From Phlyctochytrium arcticum (Eukaryota; Chytridiomycota; Chytridiomycetes; Chytridiales; Chytridiaceae), in NCBI GenBank assembly GCA_025602905.1, contig JAHLKI010000017.1, forward strand, positions 649,195-713,194: a stretch of 64,000 nucleotides of DNA. Reading direction: 5' to 3'. The notes beneath the pieces were generated by a model. The model was not told where the DNA came from. It saw only the letters and a list, made by a program, of their open reading frames with translations, and ran no database searches. Position 1 is the stretch's first letter; every line of letters starts with the position of its first letter. Shown one piece after another: positions 32,701 to 44,323 of this stretch. The translations under genes were made by a program, and so were the position numbers.

Positions 32701-33739
32701 TATCAAGACGATCCACCGTCGCGTTTGGATTCCGTGTTGGGTGTCAGTTTTACGAGAAAAAAAACCCGTGGTGCTGAAGCAAAGTGGTAGCAGAGGTTGG
32801 TCGGGCGGAGAGTAGCTGAGAGGGGTCTAATGGCAATGGGACTCTTGAACCCTGACTGTTTTGTGCTTTTGTAAGGTCGTGACGCCTACGATAGGAAGAA
32901 ATATCAGCCGAGGTACGTTAGATGAACTGGTATTCCAAACCGTAAGCGGCGGTAAGTGGTGGAGGTGCGGGTTGTTTTGAATTGTGGAGGGAGGGAGGGA
33001 GGGATACGCAATCTCTCGTCTATTTATACGGAATTTTTTGGGCCCGCCCCTGTAGACCCTTAAACCTCAGAGTTTTTGCTGTATTCTGACGCGTTTCGTG
33101 CGCAGAAGTGATTTTTTGTCAGCAGAGTTCGCGACGATCGAAATAGGTACAGCAGAGTTTAGTTTGAGTTTCATACGAGACAAATGTAAAAAGTGTCCGC
33201 TGTACCTTTGTCCTCCCCACTTAAGTCTATCCCGAAAAAAAAGTCACACGCAGAAAAGTCCTCATTCCGCTTTTGATTCATGCCCCTCCTACGCGTCAAG
33301 ACACCACATAAAAAGTCTGACGCGACCACCAACGACGAGGAACGATTGCAGGACAGTGGCTGTTCAGTAGAGTTGTTTACCGGTGAGATTTTTTTGTTGT
33401 TGCGGGAACGTATCTTTTTGAGCGCTGCCGAAACGCTTGGAGGGGGGCATTCGTACGGCGTCAATCCTCAAGGACGAAAGAGCAGGATTTCCTGGTACAG
33501 TGCGTGAAGCGGATCCTAAAGCTATCATATTTGCTAACCCCATCACCCCGTTTTTAGTGTCGACAGTAAGTCCGTAGACCAGTGCGGTATAGAACCGAGG
33601 CCCGTTACTGCCCAGGAGAGAGAACTTATGTTACGCACACAACGGGTCAACCAAAGAATACAATACCAACATTAGCAGAGTTTCACATTTAGACTCTTCT
33701 TTGCCATGCCAGGGTCGTAGTCCTTTTGGCCAACGAGAA

Positions 33740-33761
33740 CCCCCCCCCCCCCCCCCCCCCC
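33740..33761. repeat. Poly-C tract (22 C)
   Basis: An uninterrupted run of cytosines followed by GGCGGC. Homopolymers of this length are prone to length error in assemblies. Confidence 0.9.
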
Positions 33762-34124
33762 GGCGGCAATCCACAAAAAAAGGGTACGTTTGACCCAAAC
33801 TGACATTTTTCTCATTCGTCTCCTTGCCCAAAAAATATCATCATCATCACCATTTTCCCCATATCTTCCGTACAATTTTTAACGGGCACGCTTGCTATTT
33901 TCCAACCCGAAAAATCTCAAAGCACTTTCACACTAATTTGCGCAGCACATTGATACTCGCTATCTGCGTCAATCATCAAGAGGTGTGTCGCCGGAGTTTG
34001 AAGATTAAGGTATGTATATATGAACTTGTACTGGTTATGTGAGATATAGAGTTCTAAAACTAGACTACAAACTCCTTCCATCCAACGAAAAAAAAAAGGA
34101 AATCCTACAAACGAAAAAAAAAAT

Positions 34125-36080
34125 CTACAAAAGCGCCAACTCCCTAATCCTACATTCAACCGCCATAACCCCCGCAAAGCCCACCGGAACCATTAAATCC
34201 GCCAGGCCTTCAGCAACGAGAGACGGATCCGCCGCGTAGGCTATTGCACAAGCCAGGATCAGGATGGATAGGAGCGAGGTTAGGAGGACTGTGTGGGTGA
34301 AATAAAAGTGGGGGAGTGGGGGTCGAGGATGGGGTGGGCGTGGGGGACGGGATGGGAGTTGGGAGGGAAGACATGGGGAGAGTAGTGAGGGGGTTGGGGT
34401 TTGGGTGGCGAGGGAATCGGTGGATTTGGTTGCGCGTTGGGAGAGGTAGGTTTGGTGGGTTGTTGTTGTTATTAGTGGGGGTGGTGGGGCGGGGAGACTT
34501 GTTTGGTCTAGTGATGGGACTGGAGGGGGTGGGGCGGGTAGACTTGGTTGATGGTCCTGTTGAAGGGGATCCTGGGACGGCATATGGTATGACCCACTCG
34601 ACGACGCCAGAGAACTTTTGCCACGCGCCGTCATGAACGTCGTATCCGTACTGCGGTCGGGAGAGGAAGTACTCTCACACTCTGATTCAGACTCACATAA
34701 TTTCATGGACGGACCCCTCGAACTGGCTCGGGGTGGTGGAGTCAATACATCCAGTTTATCGTTCGGTGGGGGGGCGGGCATGGGAGCTGGTAAGGGCGGG
34801 ATATCCAAGGGAGTGTATCGTAACGGAGATGGCACAATGACGGATTTGGGACGATCGGAGGAATCCTGGGATAGGTAAGGGAGAGTGATGGGTTCCCAGG
34901 AGGGAATCATGACATGAATCAGTCTTTTGAAACGGGAGGATGCCCGAGATTGGGTTGTGAAATGCGAGGAGACGTCGTCGGGTCGATCCTGTTTTCGCCA
35001 TGTCTCAGAGTCGATCGAGGGTCCCTGCCCGGTGCTTTGTTGACTACCCTGACGCGAATGGGTGGGGTCCCGCAACATGGATGCCATTTGCCGTTTGGCA
35101 CATACGATGCGGTACAGCATTCCCGTCGTGATTCCCAGAGCCATCCATCCCATATAGACTGCCCACACCGCAAGTGGGTAAATCCGTATTCGACTCAACC
35201 CCTGGCTACTCAATTCCTGGTCGACGGAATTCCGAGCGTGAGATACACTGAATGCGATCCCAAGGATGTAGACTATAGTCGTGCAAGTGAAGATGGATGT
35301 AGTCAGGATGTGAGCTGTATGATTCCATGTCTCGGTGACAAACAGCATGCGTTGTAGGGGCCGGCACCAGGCACCCAGGACGCCCCATAGTCTTGTCGCC
35401 GTCGAGGCCAGAAACAGTATATCAGTTACGACTACTAAAACAATGGCAGGGCGATAAGGTAAGGTCAAGTACTGGGTGGGGACTAGCACGACTCCCCAGA
35501 GGAATAGGAGGAGATGGGAGACGAGGGCGAGGCGTTCGGTGATGGGGGGTTTACGGGGTGGGAGTGTGAGCGGGATGGGGGGTCTCCCGGTGCGAGGCCA
35601 GCCTGCTGGACGATGTACGGTTGAGGACGAGATGTTGGATGATTGGGGTGTCATTTTCAAGGGGGGTGGGTGTCCGCTACTTGAGACTTGCTCCGCTTTC
35701 TCAGCATGGTCAGACTGAGTTGCCGCACTCCAATAGGAATCTTTCCATGACTCGGGGGTATCGACCCGGATCTCCTCATGGCCCACGCTATTCCGTTTCG
35801 GTGTTCCTCCCCAAATGGATTTCCTCTTCTCTTCTACCCGCTCTTCTACCCCCTCGATATCCATCATCCAGGGTGGAACGATATCATCCCGACATGCCAA
35901 TGATTCCACTTGGTCCTCAGTACCAACTTCCACATCTTGTTTGTCACTGTTTCTGAGTGGGATTGGATCGGATTTACGAACTGTACCCCGGCGAGACTGG
36001 AATCGGTTGAGGGCCCAGATCAAGTCCAGGGTGCAGAGTATGGCAGTTAGGATGGATGTGATGTGGGTTGCGGGGGTCAT
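34125..36080 (-). CDS. Proline-rich multipass membrane protein, unknown function
   Basis: A single-exon protein of 651 residues from an ATG at 36080. It has a hydrophobic N-terminal segment (about residues 5-25) and a polar linker of about 150 residues. A cluster of about four membrane spans follows between residues 185 and 335. A long Ser/Pro-rich cytosolic-type region contains several PPPP tracts (about residues 440-580), and two C-terminal hydrophobic segments lie at about 590-645. The long frame with well-placed spans supports a real gene. I recognise no family. The proline-rich tracts could bind SH3 or WW domains (inference only). The 5' neighbour is tRNA-Leu. Confidence 0.72.
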   Translation of the reverse strand: MTPATHITSILTAILCTLDLIWALNRFQSRRGTVRKSDPIPLRNSDKQDVEVGTEDQVESLACRDDIVPPWMMDIEGVEERVEEKRKSIWGGTPKRNSVGHEEIRVDTPESWKDSYWSAATQSDHAEKAEQVSSSGHPPPLKMTPQSSNISSSTVHRPAGWPRTGRPPIPLTLPPRKPPITERLALVSHLLLFLWGVVLVPTQYLTLPYRPAIVLVVVTDILFLASTATRLWGVLGAWCRPLQRMLFVTETWNHTAHILTTSIFTCTTIVYILGIAFSVSHARNSVDQELSSQGLSRIRIYPLAVWAVYMGWMALGITTGMLYRIVCAKRQMASMLRDPTHSRQGSQQSTGQGPSIDSETWRKQDRPDDVSSHFTTQSRASSRFKRLIHVMIPSWEPITLPYLSQDSSDRPKSVIVPSPLRYTPLDIPPLPAPMPAPPPNDKLDVLTPPPRASSRGPSMKLCESESECESTSSPDRSTDTTFMTARGKSSLASSSGSYHMPSQDPLQQDHQPSLPAPPPPVPSLDQTSLPAPPPPLITTTTHQTYLSQRATKSTDSLATQTPTPSLLSPCLPSQLPSRPPRPPHPRPPLPHFYFTHTVLLTSLLSILILACAIAYAADPSLVAEGLADLMVPVGFAGVMAVECRIRELALL

Positions 36081-36535
36081 TGCCTTCTACTCTCGAATTT
36101 CCTTCAGCAATTCCCAAACAAGATGTCTGTAAAATCTCACACAATCTCACACTGCGAAAAACGTTCGAGCAAAGACTGCATCTGCGAAATGCCAAAATGG
36201 ATTTTTCCGATTCCCCTCGACCAAAAAGACGCTCGATGTAACACACAGGGTCGTCATTCGTGTGACGGTTGGGTTGCTTTGATGGACGGATGTGCCCGTG
36301 CGGTTGGTAAAAGTCGCAGGATCTAGGGAGGGATCTTGGGCCATTGCGTTGGGACTTGCCAGAACTTGTGTTGATTCGATTGGAGTCTAGCAAGTCTCTT
36401 GGGGGGGGGGAGTGAGGGAGAGAAAGGAGAGTAACGGAGAGGTGAACTCTGGGCAGAGAGTGTGCAAAGGTCCTACAGTAAAAGGTCGGTTGGAGGTAGG
36501 GACAGATTCCTGCCGTCCGGCAGAGTTTCCATCAA

Positions 36536-36617
36536 GGCGAGATGGCCGAGCGGTCTAAGGCGCTGTGTTCAGGTCGCAGTTTCTCCGGAAGCGGGGGTTC
36601 GAATCCCCCTCTCGTCA
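36536..36617 (+). tRNA. tRNA-Leu (anticodon CAG)
   Basis: A type II tRNA of 82 nt. The acceptor GGCGAGA pairs with TCTCGTC, the D stem is GCC/GGC, and the anticodon stem CTGTG/CGCAG carries the loop TT-CAG-GT. There is a short extra arm, a T arm GGGGG-TTCGAAT-CCCCC and discriminator A. No intron. Confidence 0.93.
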
Positions 36618-37779
36618 CTATTACTTATTCTCTTTTTTGTGCTCAGGATATCCTAGTCGTCTCTTGTCTTTTGTCTCTCGCACCAACAGATTTTACCTTT
36701 TGCCTCACAGAAGATATCAATAAAGTAAGGTTTATTTCAAGTTCCTGTCACCTTACGGCGGCAAGCATCCGTCAAGAGGATAGACATCCAGCCGGTTGAC
36801 AAGATGGATACATTGGGCTTGACCTTTTGTACTTAATCTGTCGCCTCTTGTTATCCTGTTTTCCCGACCTTTCTGACCTGGAATGTATCATACTCGAGCG
36901 AGTATCTGGGCGCAACGACGATTCCTCGGAGTTTCCGCCTGAGAAACAACTTTTTGCCTGGCACACATGTTGACTCGAACGTTGAGTTGACGGTGAATGA
37001 CTGTGCATGTTGCTGTCTGAGCCGACTCCCGTCCAACAAAACCCAACAGGCTGCAACCAGTGCGGGGCTAAATCCCCTACGTTCTATGAAGACTGAGCGC
37101 TGTGTAAATGAAATGAAATGAATGAACGGCTTAGTCGAACAAAGCAAAACGCCATTCCGAAATGTCTCTGCCATGTTTCTTTCAGTCGCAGAAAGCACTG
37201 CCCGACGGTCAATGCCCAAAAGACCCCAGCCGCTTCAACCCAGAACCACTGAACCAGTCACCGCGCGAGGAACAAATAGGGTTGTACGCCGCGCCGCGCA
37301 GCGATAGCACATTTTTGTTCTTTGTTCTTTGTGTGGTGGTGTCAGTCTAGAACTTTGACTTTCTTCATAGCAGCTGTCTCTGGAATTGAATGAATGAATG
37401 AATGAATGCATGGCATGAAAGCTGTCTGAAGCAATCTCGTAGGAATACATAGGGGCCAGGAGTTCAAGAAAGGGGCTATAATAAAGCCCATGGCAGAAAA
37501 GCAACGAGAAAGTCAAGGGCTGAAGTCGATCCGAAATGCACAGTTTCCGCCGACCGCGAGATTTCCTCCTTGCTGCGCCTTTCCAGCAGCCAGCCTCGCC
37601 GCCCGCGACCTTTTTCCCGCGGCTGTTGGCTTTCGCGACTTTCAGGATTGGATCTGTGCATTTTGTGCGGTGGATAAAAAGGGCAAGGTTCGTTCTTCTC
37701 CCCCCCTCCTAACTTCAACCATCCTTTACCTTTCACGCATCCAACCTTCATCACAACCACCACCACAACCACACAAAAC
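36618..37779. other. Intergenic, includes the chitin deacetylase promoter
   Basis: No gene recognised. It contains short GAATGAAT/AAATGAAATGA repeats near 37105 and 37390. A CT-rich tract of the kind seen before highly expressed fungal genes lies at about 37695-37740. Confidence 0.5.
37672..37683 (+). promoter_or_regulatory. TATA-like element (GGATAAAAAGGG)
   Basis: An A/T-rich TATA-like word 97-108 bp before the chitin deacetylase ATG. A long pyrimidine tract and CAACCACCACAACC-type leader follow it. This is a plausible core promoter judged by position and composition only. Confidence 0.45.
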
Positions 37780-39121
37780 ATGAGCATCTCTCGACTGACT
37801 CTGCTGGCCATCACGGCCCTGGCTTCCCTCGCTGTCGCCCAACCCCAGTTCAACAACGACCAAGACTCGGCTGCCCGACCACGCGAAACTGTCACTTTTG
37901 TTGCCGGCCCGGCTCCCACCCCGGCCCCAAAGACTTCTACCCCCGGCGACTACCCCAACATGCCTACCGGTAAGTCTCTCGTTCCTATCTTTTGATCTTC
38001 AGTCCTGACTCATGCTTTTGTTTATAATAGCGTTCCCACCGCTCGTCCAGACGGCCATGATCCCCGACCAGTTTCTCAAAACGCCGTTGGTAGCAGAAGG
38101 ACTCGCCCGCGTCCAGCGCACGGCTCCCGCAAATCTCCTCAACCTCCCCGTCTCCAAATACCTTTCAGGCTCAACAGTCACGTACAACGGCGACGCGGCC
38201 GCCAACTGCTACTGGCCCGTCGGACAATGTCTGCGCAACGATGCTGCCCCCGGGTACAACGCAGACGCCTCCAAATGCCCATCGCCCAACGCCTGGGGAA
38301 TCACCTACGATGACGGCCCAACCGTCGCTCCCAACGGTCAATACGACACGGCTGATATCCGCACCCTCCTCAACGACTTGCAAGTCAAGGCCACCTTTTT
38401 CGTCACGGGAACCCAGACGGCCACCTTCCCCGATGAAGTCAAGGCAACCTACGATGCGGGCAACGAAATTGCCGTTCACACCTGGACCCACCACCCTATG
38501 ACCTCCCTCACCAACGAACAGATTGTCGCCGAGCTCTTGTACACGGAAGCCGCCATCTTTAAAGCCATTGGCCGCAAAACCAAACTCTTCCGCCCCCCTT
38601 ACGGTGACATTGACGACCGTGTCCGTGCCGTCGCCTCTGCTCTCGGCTACACGGCTGTTCTCTGGGTCTCGAACCGCGACACGCTCGATACGACTGTCGG
38701 TGCCGATGGCGTCAACAAGATTGTCGACACGGCCAAGTCCTGGTTTACAGCCCAACCTGGTTTCATCTCCCTCGAACACGACATTACCAGCACCGTCTCG
38801 GAAATTGCCGTCAAGATCCTCGAAGAAGTCAAGGCCGCCGGTCCCTCGTTCCCCCTCAAAATCCAACCCGCTGGTGTCTGCGCCAACCTCGCCGTCTACG
38901 ACGACGCTGGCCTTGCCCCAGTCACAACCTCGACCCTTGTAGCAACAGCCACCACCCCAGTCATTGACGCACCCAACCCCACCTCGGCACCCACCACCAC
39001 CGCCGGCCCCCAGGCCGGTCAAAACAACAAGGTCGGCACCACCTCCTCGGCCACCACTACTACCTTCTCGTCACTCTTTTCTGTCACGGCTCTCCTAGCA
39101 CTCCTTGCCACCCTCCTGTAA
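37780..39121 (+). CDS. Secreted chitin/polysaccharide deacetylase (CE4), probably GPI-anchored
   Basis: Two exons, 37780-37969 and 38031-39121, separated by a 61-nt GT-AG intron, give 426 residues. There is a clear N-terminal signal peptide (about 20 residues). The NodB/CE4 domain follows with TYDDGP (catalytic base and metal Asp), HTWTHH (metal His pair), RPPYGDID and the LEHD motif. A Thr/Pro/Ala-rich stalk follows, and a C-terminal hydrophobic tail after a small-residue stretch looks like a GPI-attachment signal. The enzyme removes acetyl groups from chitin to give chitosan at the cell surface or wall. Codon usage is strongly biased to C-ending codons compared with neighbours, suggesting high expression. 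Chitin as substrate is inferred from the fungal CDA type. Confidence 0.92.
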
Positions 39122-40319
39122 ATACCTCCCTCTTTATTTATTGGGCCCATTCCATGCCCTCCCTCTCTCTCCCTTTTGTAATCTTTTTTCTTCTTATTCC
39201 CCGTACTGTACACATCCCCACACACACCACATTTATATCCCATCCCCTTTACTTAATATTGCGCGCGTCCATATAGACTTTTTTACTACTACTCTTTTTG
39301 TAGACTTTTGATAATGATATCGTTTGGCTTTGGTTCTTGAATACTTTTGCGTTTGAGTTGGGTCTCGTGCTCGATCATTGACATTGCGTCCAAAGTGCTC
39401 TCTCTGGCCAAATCCTCTCACAGAAATAAGGTTTTCCTATCCATCCCCTTGGCCCTATAACCTATGGTTTCCCGGATTCCGATATTCACTACACGATCAT
39501 GCGACCTCCCGTTTCTTGCTCCACAGTCAATTCAAGACATCTTGATGTTTTGGATAGACGCAGCAGAAAGAAGAACAAAAAACAAGAGCACCCATCTATA
39601 ACCGTCATCCACGCGTTGTTGACACCGTGTACGTACAGAGAACGGGCAACCGCGCTCTGTGTTCATGCTGTCGAAGAAATGTAGTCAATGTTTTGAGGGT
39701 GTGGGAAAATCTCCTTTTGACCGCGCTCAGGTGCGCGTACCCATTACGAATCTCTGCTATTGGACCCTTTCCCAAAAAAGTGTCTCTTGGGGACCAAAAA
39801 ATCCGGACAGATGCGCGATGTAATGTGGAGCCGGGGAGTTGGGTTTCAGTTAAAAAAAAACGGAGTGCATTTTCCCACTTGCCCCGATATGTCGTATTCA
39901 AGCTACCGCCCTTTTTTTTCTGGTTTAGGTGTGCAATATATGCGAGTATTTACCGGAATTCAACCCGAAAAAAAAACATTATAGAAAACGTCATTGGAAT
40001 CATCAACTTTGAAACTGCCATGTTTTTGCGGGTGCATTTATTCCGTACCACGTTTTTCACTATTCCGTACTTCAAAATCGTAATATGGTCGCATTTACCC
40101 TTTTATGGCTTAATTTGTCGGAGTTTGCGTCCGTTGCGTTTGGTAACTTAGGTCTTCCTGGAATCCCGGCGAATCCCCTCGATCAATGATCGCCTGCCTC
40201 GTATGCGACAATCATACTTCATATATCAAACAAAAATCCCCTTCTAATAGTCAAACAAATCAGCTAAAATCTAGAGCAATCTAAGTACACTAAGCGAAAC
40301 AATCTAGTAAACAACATCA
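39122..40319. other. Intergenic, no supported gene
   Basis: T-rich 3' flank of the chitin deacetylase, then A/T-rich sequence. No frame with recognisable features. Confidence 0.5.
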
Positions 40320-40679
40320 TCAAAGCATATCAGCCTCCAAATCCTCATCATCGTAAACACTAGGGACGTTGTGGCCGGCGTTGTGGTCATAGTCATCAGG
40401 AAGATCGGTCGGGTTGTAAAAGTTCAAATATGCTCGGCGAGGCAGCGTGGTTTGCAAAGATGGTGAAGGGTTCGAGTGCTGCGCAGGATAGGTTTGGCGT
40501 TGATAGTTCTGCGCATACCTGTGGTATTCCACTGGATACTGCTGGACGGGAGGTTGTGCATAGCTATAAGAGCTTCCATTTTGATAATATCCACGGTTGG
40601 GATAATGGACATAATTGTTGGGAGGTTGCGCCGTATGTTCCGAGAGCGAGCAACCCGTATCATCATCACCACTCGGCAA
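40320..40679 (-). CDS. Hypothetical Tyr/Gln/Pro-rich protein, 3' exon only
   Basis: The reading frame of about 119 codons ends with an acidic tail (DDEDLEADML). Composition is Tyr/Gln/Asn/Pro-rich, unlike random frames here. There is no ATG. The frame is closed by a stop just upstream, so a 5' exon spliced in near 40680-40700 would be needed. An AG acceptor exists in GCCGAG. Unrecognised, and could be spurious. Confidence 0.4.
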   Translation of the reverse strand: MPSGDDDTGCSLSEHTAQPPNNYVHYPNRGYYQNGSSYSYAQPPVQQYPVEYHRYAQNYQRQTYPAQHSNPSPSLQTTLPRRAYLNFYNPTDLPDDYDHNAGHNVPSVYDDEDLEADML

Positions 40680-41162
40680 TCATCAACTCCCAGCCACCCC
40701 CTTTTTCCACCATCAGCATCCCCAATATCACGAGTGCAACCCGTATCATCGCAACCCACCAATCATGACCTCCTCTACATTCACTCTGATCAAATCAGAA
40801 ATCCGACCTGATGAACTCATCGAGGCGGCGGCACGAACGGCGAAATAAAAATGGGAAATTAGCATAGCCGATGAACAGATTTTCCAACCATAAATCCACT
40901 CAAGAAATGAAGTGCAAAGAATCTAGAGGTGTTTCGTGAGCAAGGGCAATAAATTATTTTTTGTGCGAAAAGTTTCAGACGTTTGCGCAGCATGTACGGT
41001 AGCATCTCTTTGTTCATCAGGATAAGGTACTTTCTGTCGAATTTCTCACCATATCACTTCCTTGTGTCTTCGGCGCGTGAAGTCAGGATCGCGTAGCCTA
41101 GTAAGAGAAGAGCCATTGAATATATCATTCGTGAGGCTCTCGTGGGATTAGGTAAATTAATG
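40680..41162. other. Intergenic
   Basis: May include the missing 5' exon of the hypothetical gene at 40320. Otherwise nothing recognised. Confidence 0.4.
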
Positions 41163-43221
41163 CTACGCCAAACGGACACAGTTGTATGGAAAGAACCCCG
41201 TAGCGTTGGTAGTATCATTTGAACCCTGAGCCCAACCATCTGCGTAAACCTCCCTATTGATAAGAAAACGATGAATTAGACAAAACGTGATGGCATAGGT
41301 GCAAACATGTAACTTTACATGACACTGACGACATCTCCTGGAGAAATCATAAACTCGTCGCCCGTGATCAGCTCTTGGCGGCCGCCGGGTCGGAATGGGA
41401 CGATTCCGACGTGGGGATACCCAGTCTTGTCGCCCTGGGAAAATCTCGAATCGGTAGGCCGAATCTCAGGGTTACTGCTTTTTTCGGGGCTGGTCGGGAT
41501 AGAGCGAGTGGCGGTAGGATGCGCAGCAGCTGCTGGTACGGCAGACGATGATGAGCCCGCGGTAGGTGCAGAAGTAGACAGGGTATTGTAGGAGGGAGGG
41601 AGGTCGCCAATCGGGTCGGTGTCAAATATATTTACGACGACCCGGTCCTGAGTGCGAGTGGGAGGGACAAATGTGGCGAGGTTTGAGTCGTGGTGATCGA
41701 TAGCCATGCTGTGATGTTGGACCGGGATGTCGTTATACATTTTTTGTTGGGGTACGGGAGTCTGAGTGTGAGGCTCGATATTCAGCGTAGCGGTACTATC
41801 GACGCGAAGTGGCGAATCGCTGGGGGACGTGGCAGTTGATGTCTTTCCAGCCTCTATCACGTCAACATCGGCATCACTCTGCTGGCATTTCAGAGCAGAG
41901 TTGCGGCGCCATCGCAGTAGCAGCAGTACAAGACCAGCAAGGAACATGACCCCGGCGGCCGCAATTCCGCCAATCACGCCGCCCGACAATCCCGAGCTCG
42001 TTGGTGGTGGCGGCTGCACTGGCCTCCCTCCACCTCCTATGTTTTCTTCGAGTAGTTGAGCTTTACTGGATACCCATTTCCCCGATTGGATATTGAAAAA
42101 ATATAGGGACGAATCTGACGCGGTAGAGAGTCCTGCCCCGAATTCGAGTCCTGGACTTATAATCAGATGATTCCCCACCCCCACCATTTGGCCAAAATGA
42201 TGAGCGCGTGGCTGTCCGTCATCAAATCGAGTAGAGTCGGCAACCTCTTGATTCCATAACTTGGTGTTGGGATCAAAAGACCAAATGTCGTTGAATGCGC
42301 GAGTTTCGCTTTGCCCGCCAAAGGCCCATACTTTGCCTTGAAAGAATGTACATGCTGCGCTGTGACGGGGCGGGGGGTAGGTTCCGGGTCGAGGTACAGC
42401 GGTCCATCCGGAGCCTGCAGTGTAGATCCAAGAATCATCGTGTTGATAGACTGTGCGGTTAAAGTTACTCCTGCCGCCAAAGATGAAAAAGGAGGTATTG
42501 TTGATGCGAACCATGCAAGGCCAATAGCGATCGTATGGTGGCCAAGGTTCCGTTGCCACTGGCGTAATGACGTTTACAATGGGAGGCGACATTTTCAGAT
42601 CTATGGTCCAAACCGATTCTCCCTTAAACACGTACTTCCTAGAATAACAGCACAAAGGAACCAAGAATTGATCGTGTTGGAGTTCTGAGCTTTAATTCCA
42701 ATATCAATGGTCCCAGTGCCCCCTGTCCAATCTTGTAAAGCAGCCAGCGAGAAAGTAGTGACTTCGAGGACACTTGAGGAAGACCGACCGGGTTTGAGTC
42801 CTCCAGCACATACAACTATTGGTGTACCCTCCCAGCGTGCACAGGCGTCAAGGTACTTAGTGGCAAGCTCATCGCCTATGATGGTTAAATCAAATGAGTT
42901 CCAATCATCGAAGGGAACGACACTGGCGGTTTTGGGCGCAGAGGGTATCGTCGGTCAAGTGCACCGGAACTATTGATGCATTGAAGTCAGTACCCAAGTA
43001 CCCAGGGTAGCATCTCAAAGATATTGACCCGACTCCGCTCCCCCTTCATATTTGGCGCCGCCCATAACGACCAGTCTATTATTGAGCAGAAACATCTCAT
43101 GGTCGTGACGGGGAATAGTCATGTTGACATTGATAGCCTGAACGACAGAGGGAGCCCAAAGCGCTGCAGCCAGTGTGAGGAGAAGCGTTCGCCATCCTGG
43201 GATGAGTGTGTAGGACGACAT
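41163..43221 (-). pseudogene. Kelch-TM-SH3 receptor-like gene, copy 1 (frameshifted)
   Basis: Same layout as the intact copy at 44324. Exon 1 (43221-43029) encodes a signal peptide and the conserved AINVNMTIPRHDHEMFLL start. The body is 42969-41319 and the final exon 41253-41163 encodes the C-terminal SH3 half with the end FFPYNCVRLA. Compared with copies 2 and 3 the body has an extra A near 42930, and near 42645 a small deletion with a second frame change, which removes the kelch core after AVILGS. The first donor is GTCAAT instead of GTAAA. The remaining 449-codon frame, with kelch repeats, a transmembrane helix and a Ser/Pro-rich tail, is intact. Either a decaying gene or two sequencing errors. 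Confidence 0.72.
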
Positions 43222-44323
43222 TGCGAAACCAGATCTTGTAGCTTTCCGGATCCGTCACCATCCGTGCTTCGTTCCTCGGAGCCTTGGACGGCTCAAAAAG
43301 CTCAGCCACGAGCCCCCAAAGGAAAAAAAATCTTGTTGACACTCATTTCGACAGCGAGCTTCGCTAATATGTTGAGTTAGACGGATCAGAATCTCAGATT
43401 TGTAGCTGCTGTCTGGTGCTTTCTGGTGGAAATGGCACGATCTCGAATGCGTTCGGAGGCTCCGGTGGGACGGAGCTTGAACGCGTGAACATTCGCGTCA
43501 ACGTCAAATAATTTAGAATGCCATCTCCGATAATCTCTCCAGATTTACCACAATCTCTCAAGGAATCAACGTTGACGCCAGGGTAGGATGAGGATGCGCA
43601 AGACATATCATGCACGGCGGTGTCCATGTGGGATCCAGTACTGCTGTGGATCACTGGATATCCGATACTGGTTGCCCTGCCGGCCGTCGCCCGAGACGTT
43701 CCCCGCCTCAAGAGCGTTTGGCATAGTGTGTCCAAATCGGAATCGGGCAAAGCGAGTCAAATTTTGTAAGAAGCGGAGGACATTACTGATCCAAACTGGG
43801 GTCTCTGGAGGAATACAGCCTACGCAACTTTAGGAAGAGTTTGGAGCCGTGCTCCATGTATTCTATTGTACCTCGCAATCTGACATTACCTTCGGGGGTG
43901 GATTGGACATTGCGACGTGCTTTGGGGATCGGTCCCTTGTAATCATCTTTGAGGTTGTGATGGGTACTCGTGGTAAAGTTCAATTGGCGCGGCCGAGGTG
44001 CTTTCGAGCAAGTGAAAACGGATTGCTTCCCCCAAGCCGCTCATATGTACCAGGGAGCGGATGACGAAGTGACACCACAATTCAATGATTTGAACGATGA
44101 CAAGACTGATATGTTGGAGAGAAGCCCGTGCTAACGCTAAGAGAGGGGGTAAGGGCTCAGACCTCCAGATCACTTGTGCTTTCGCAGTGTGTCAGGATGA
44201 GGACGATGTATAATTTTTCGTCCACACCTGGAGCGGGGTCGTATACTCTATCGTACCGAAAACCTAACTTTCTAATTCTAGACTAAAGAACATAAATCCC
44301 GCCTAATTCAAACTAAGTATTTC
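43222..44323. other. Intergenic between kelch copies 1 and 2; contains a duplicated upstream block
   Basis: Positions about 43386-43640 (minus strand) contain a block that recurs at about 46664-46880 on the plus strand, including a 22-bp identical core around GTGCATGATATGTCTTGC. In both places it lies 5' of kelch-gene sequence in that orientation. The rest shows nothing I can name. Confidence 0.55.

Larger units (their letters stand above)
28341..34124. other. Long region without protein-coding genes
   Basis: About 5.8 kb with a tRNA-Tyr at 29220, a CATC microsatellite near 30570, a degenerate repeat block at about 30.9-32.7 kb, GGGA repeats near 32990 and a poly-C tract near 33750. Open frames in it have no recognisable domains. 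Confidence 0.5.

Noticed and set aside
33280..33507. Short ORF with GT-AG-like ends (33280-33507)
   Set aside because: No family resemblance and no supported second exon.
38171..39022. Long minus-strand ORF opposite the chitin deacetylase
   Set aside because: It is the glycine-rich antisense shadow of a strongly C-ending codon-biased gene, with no domain.
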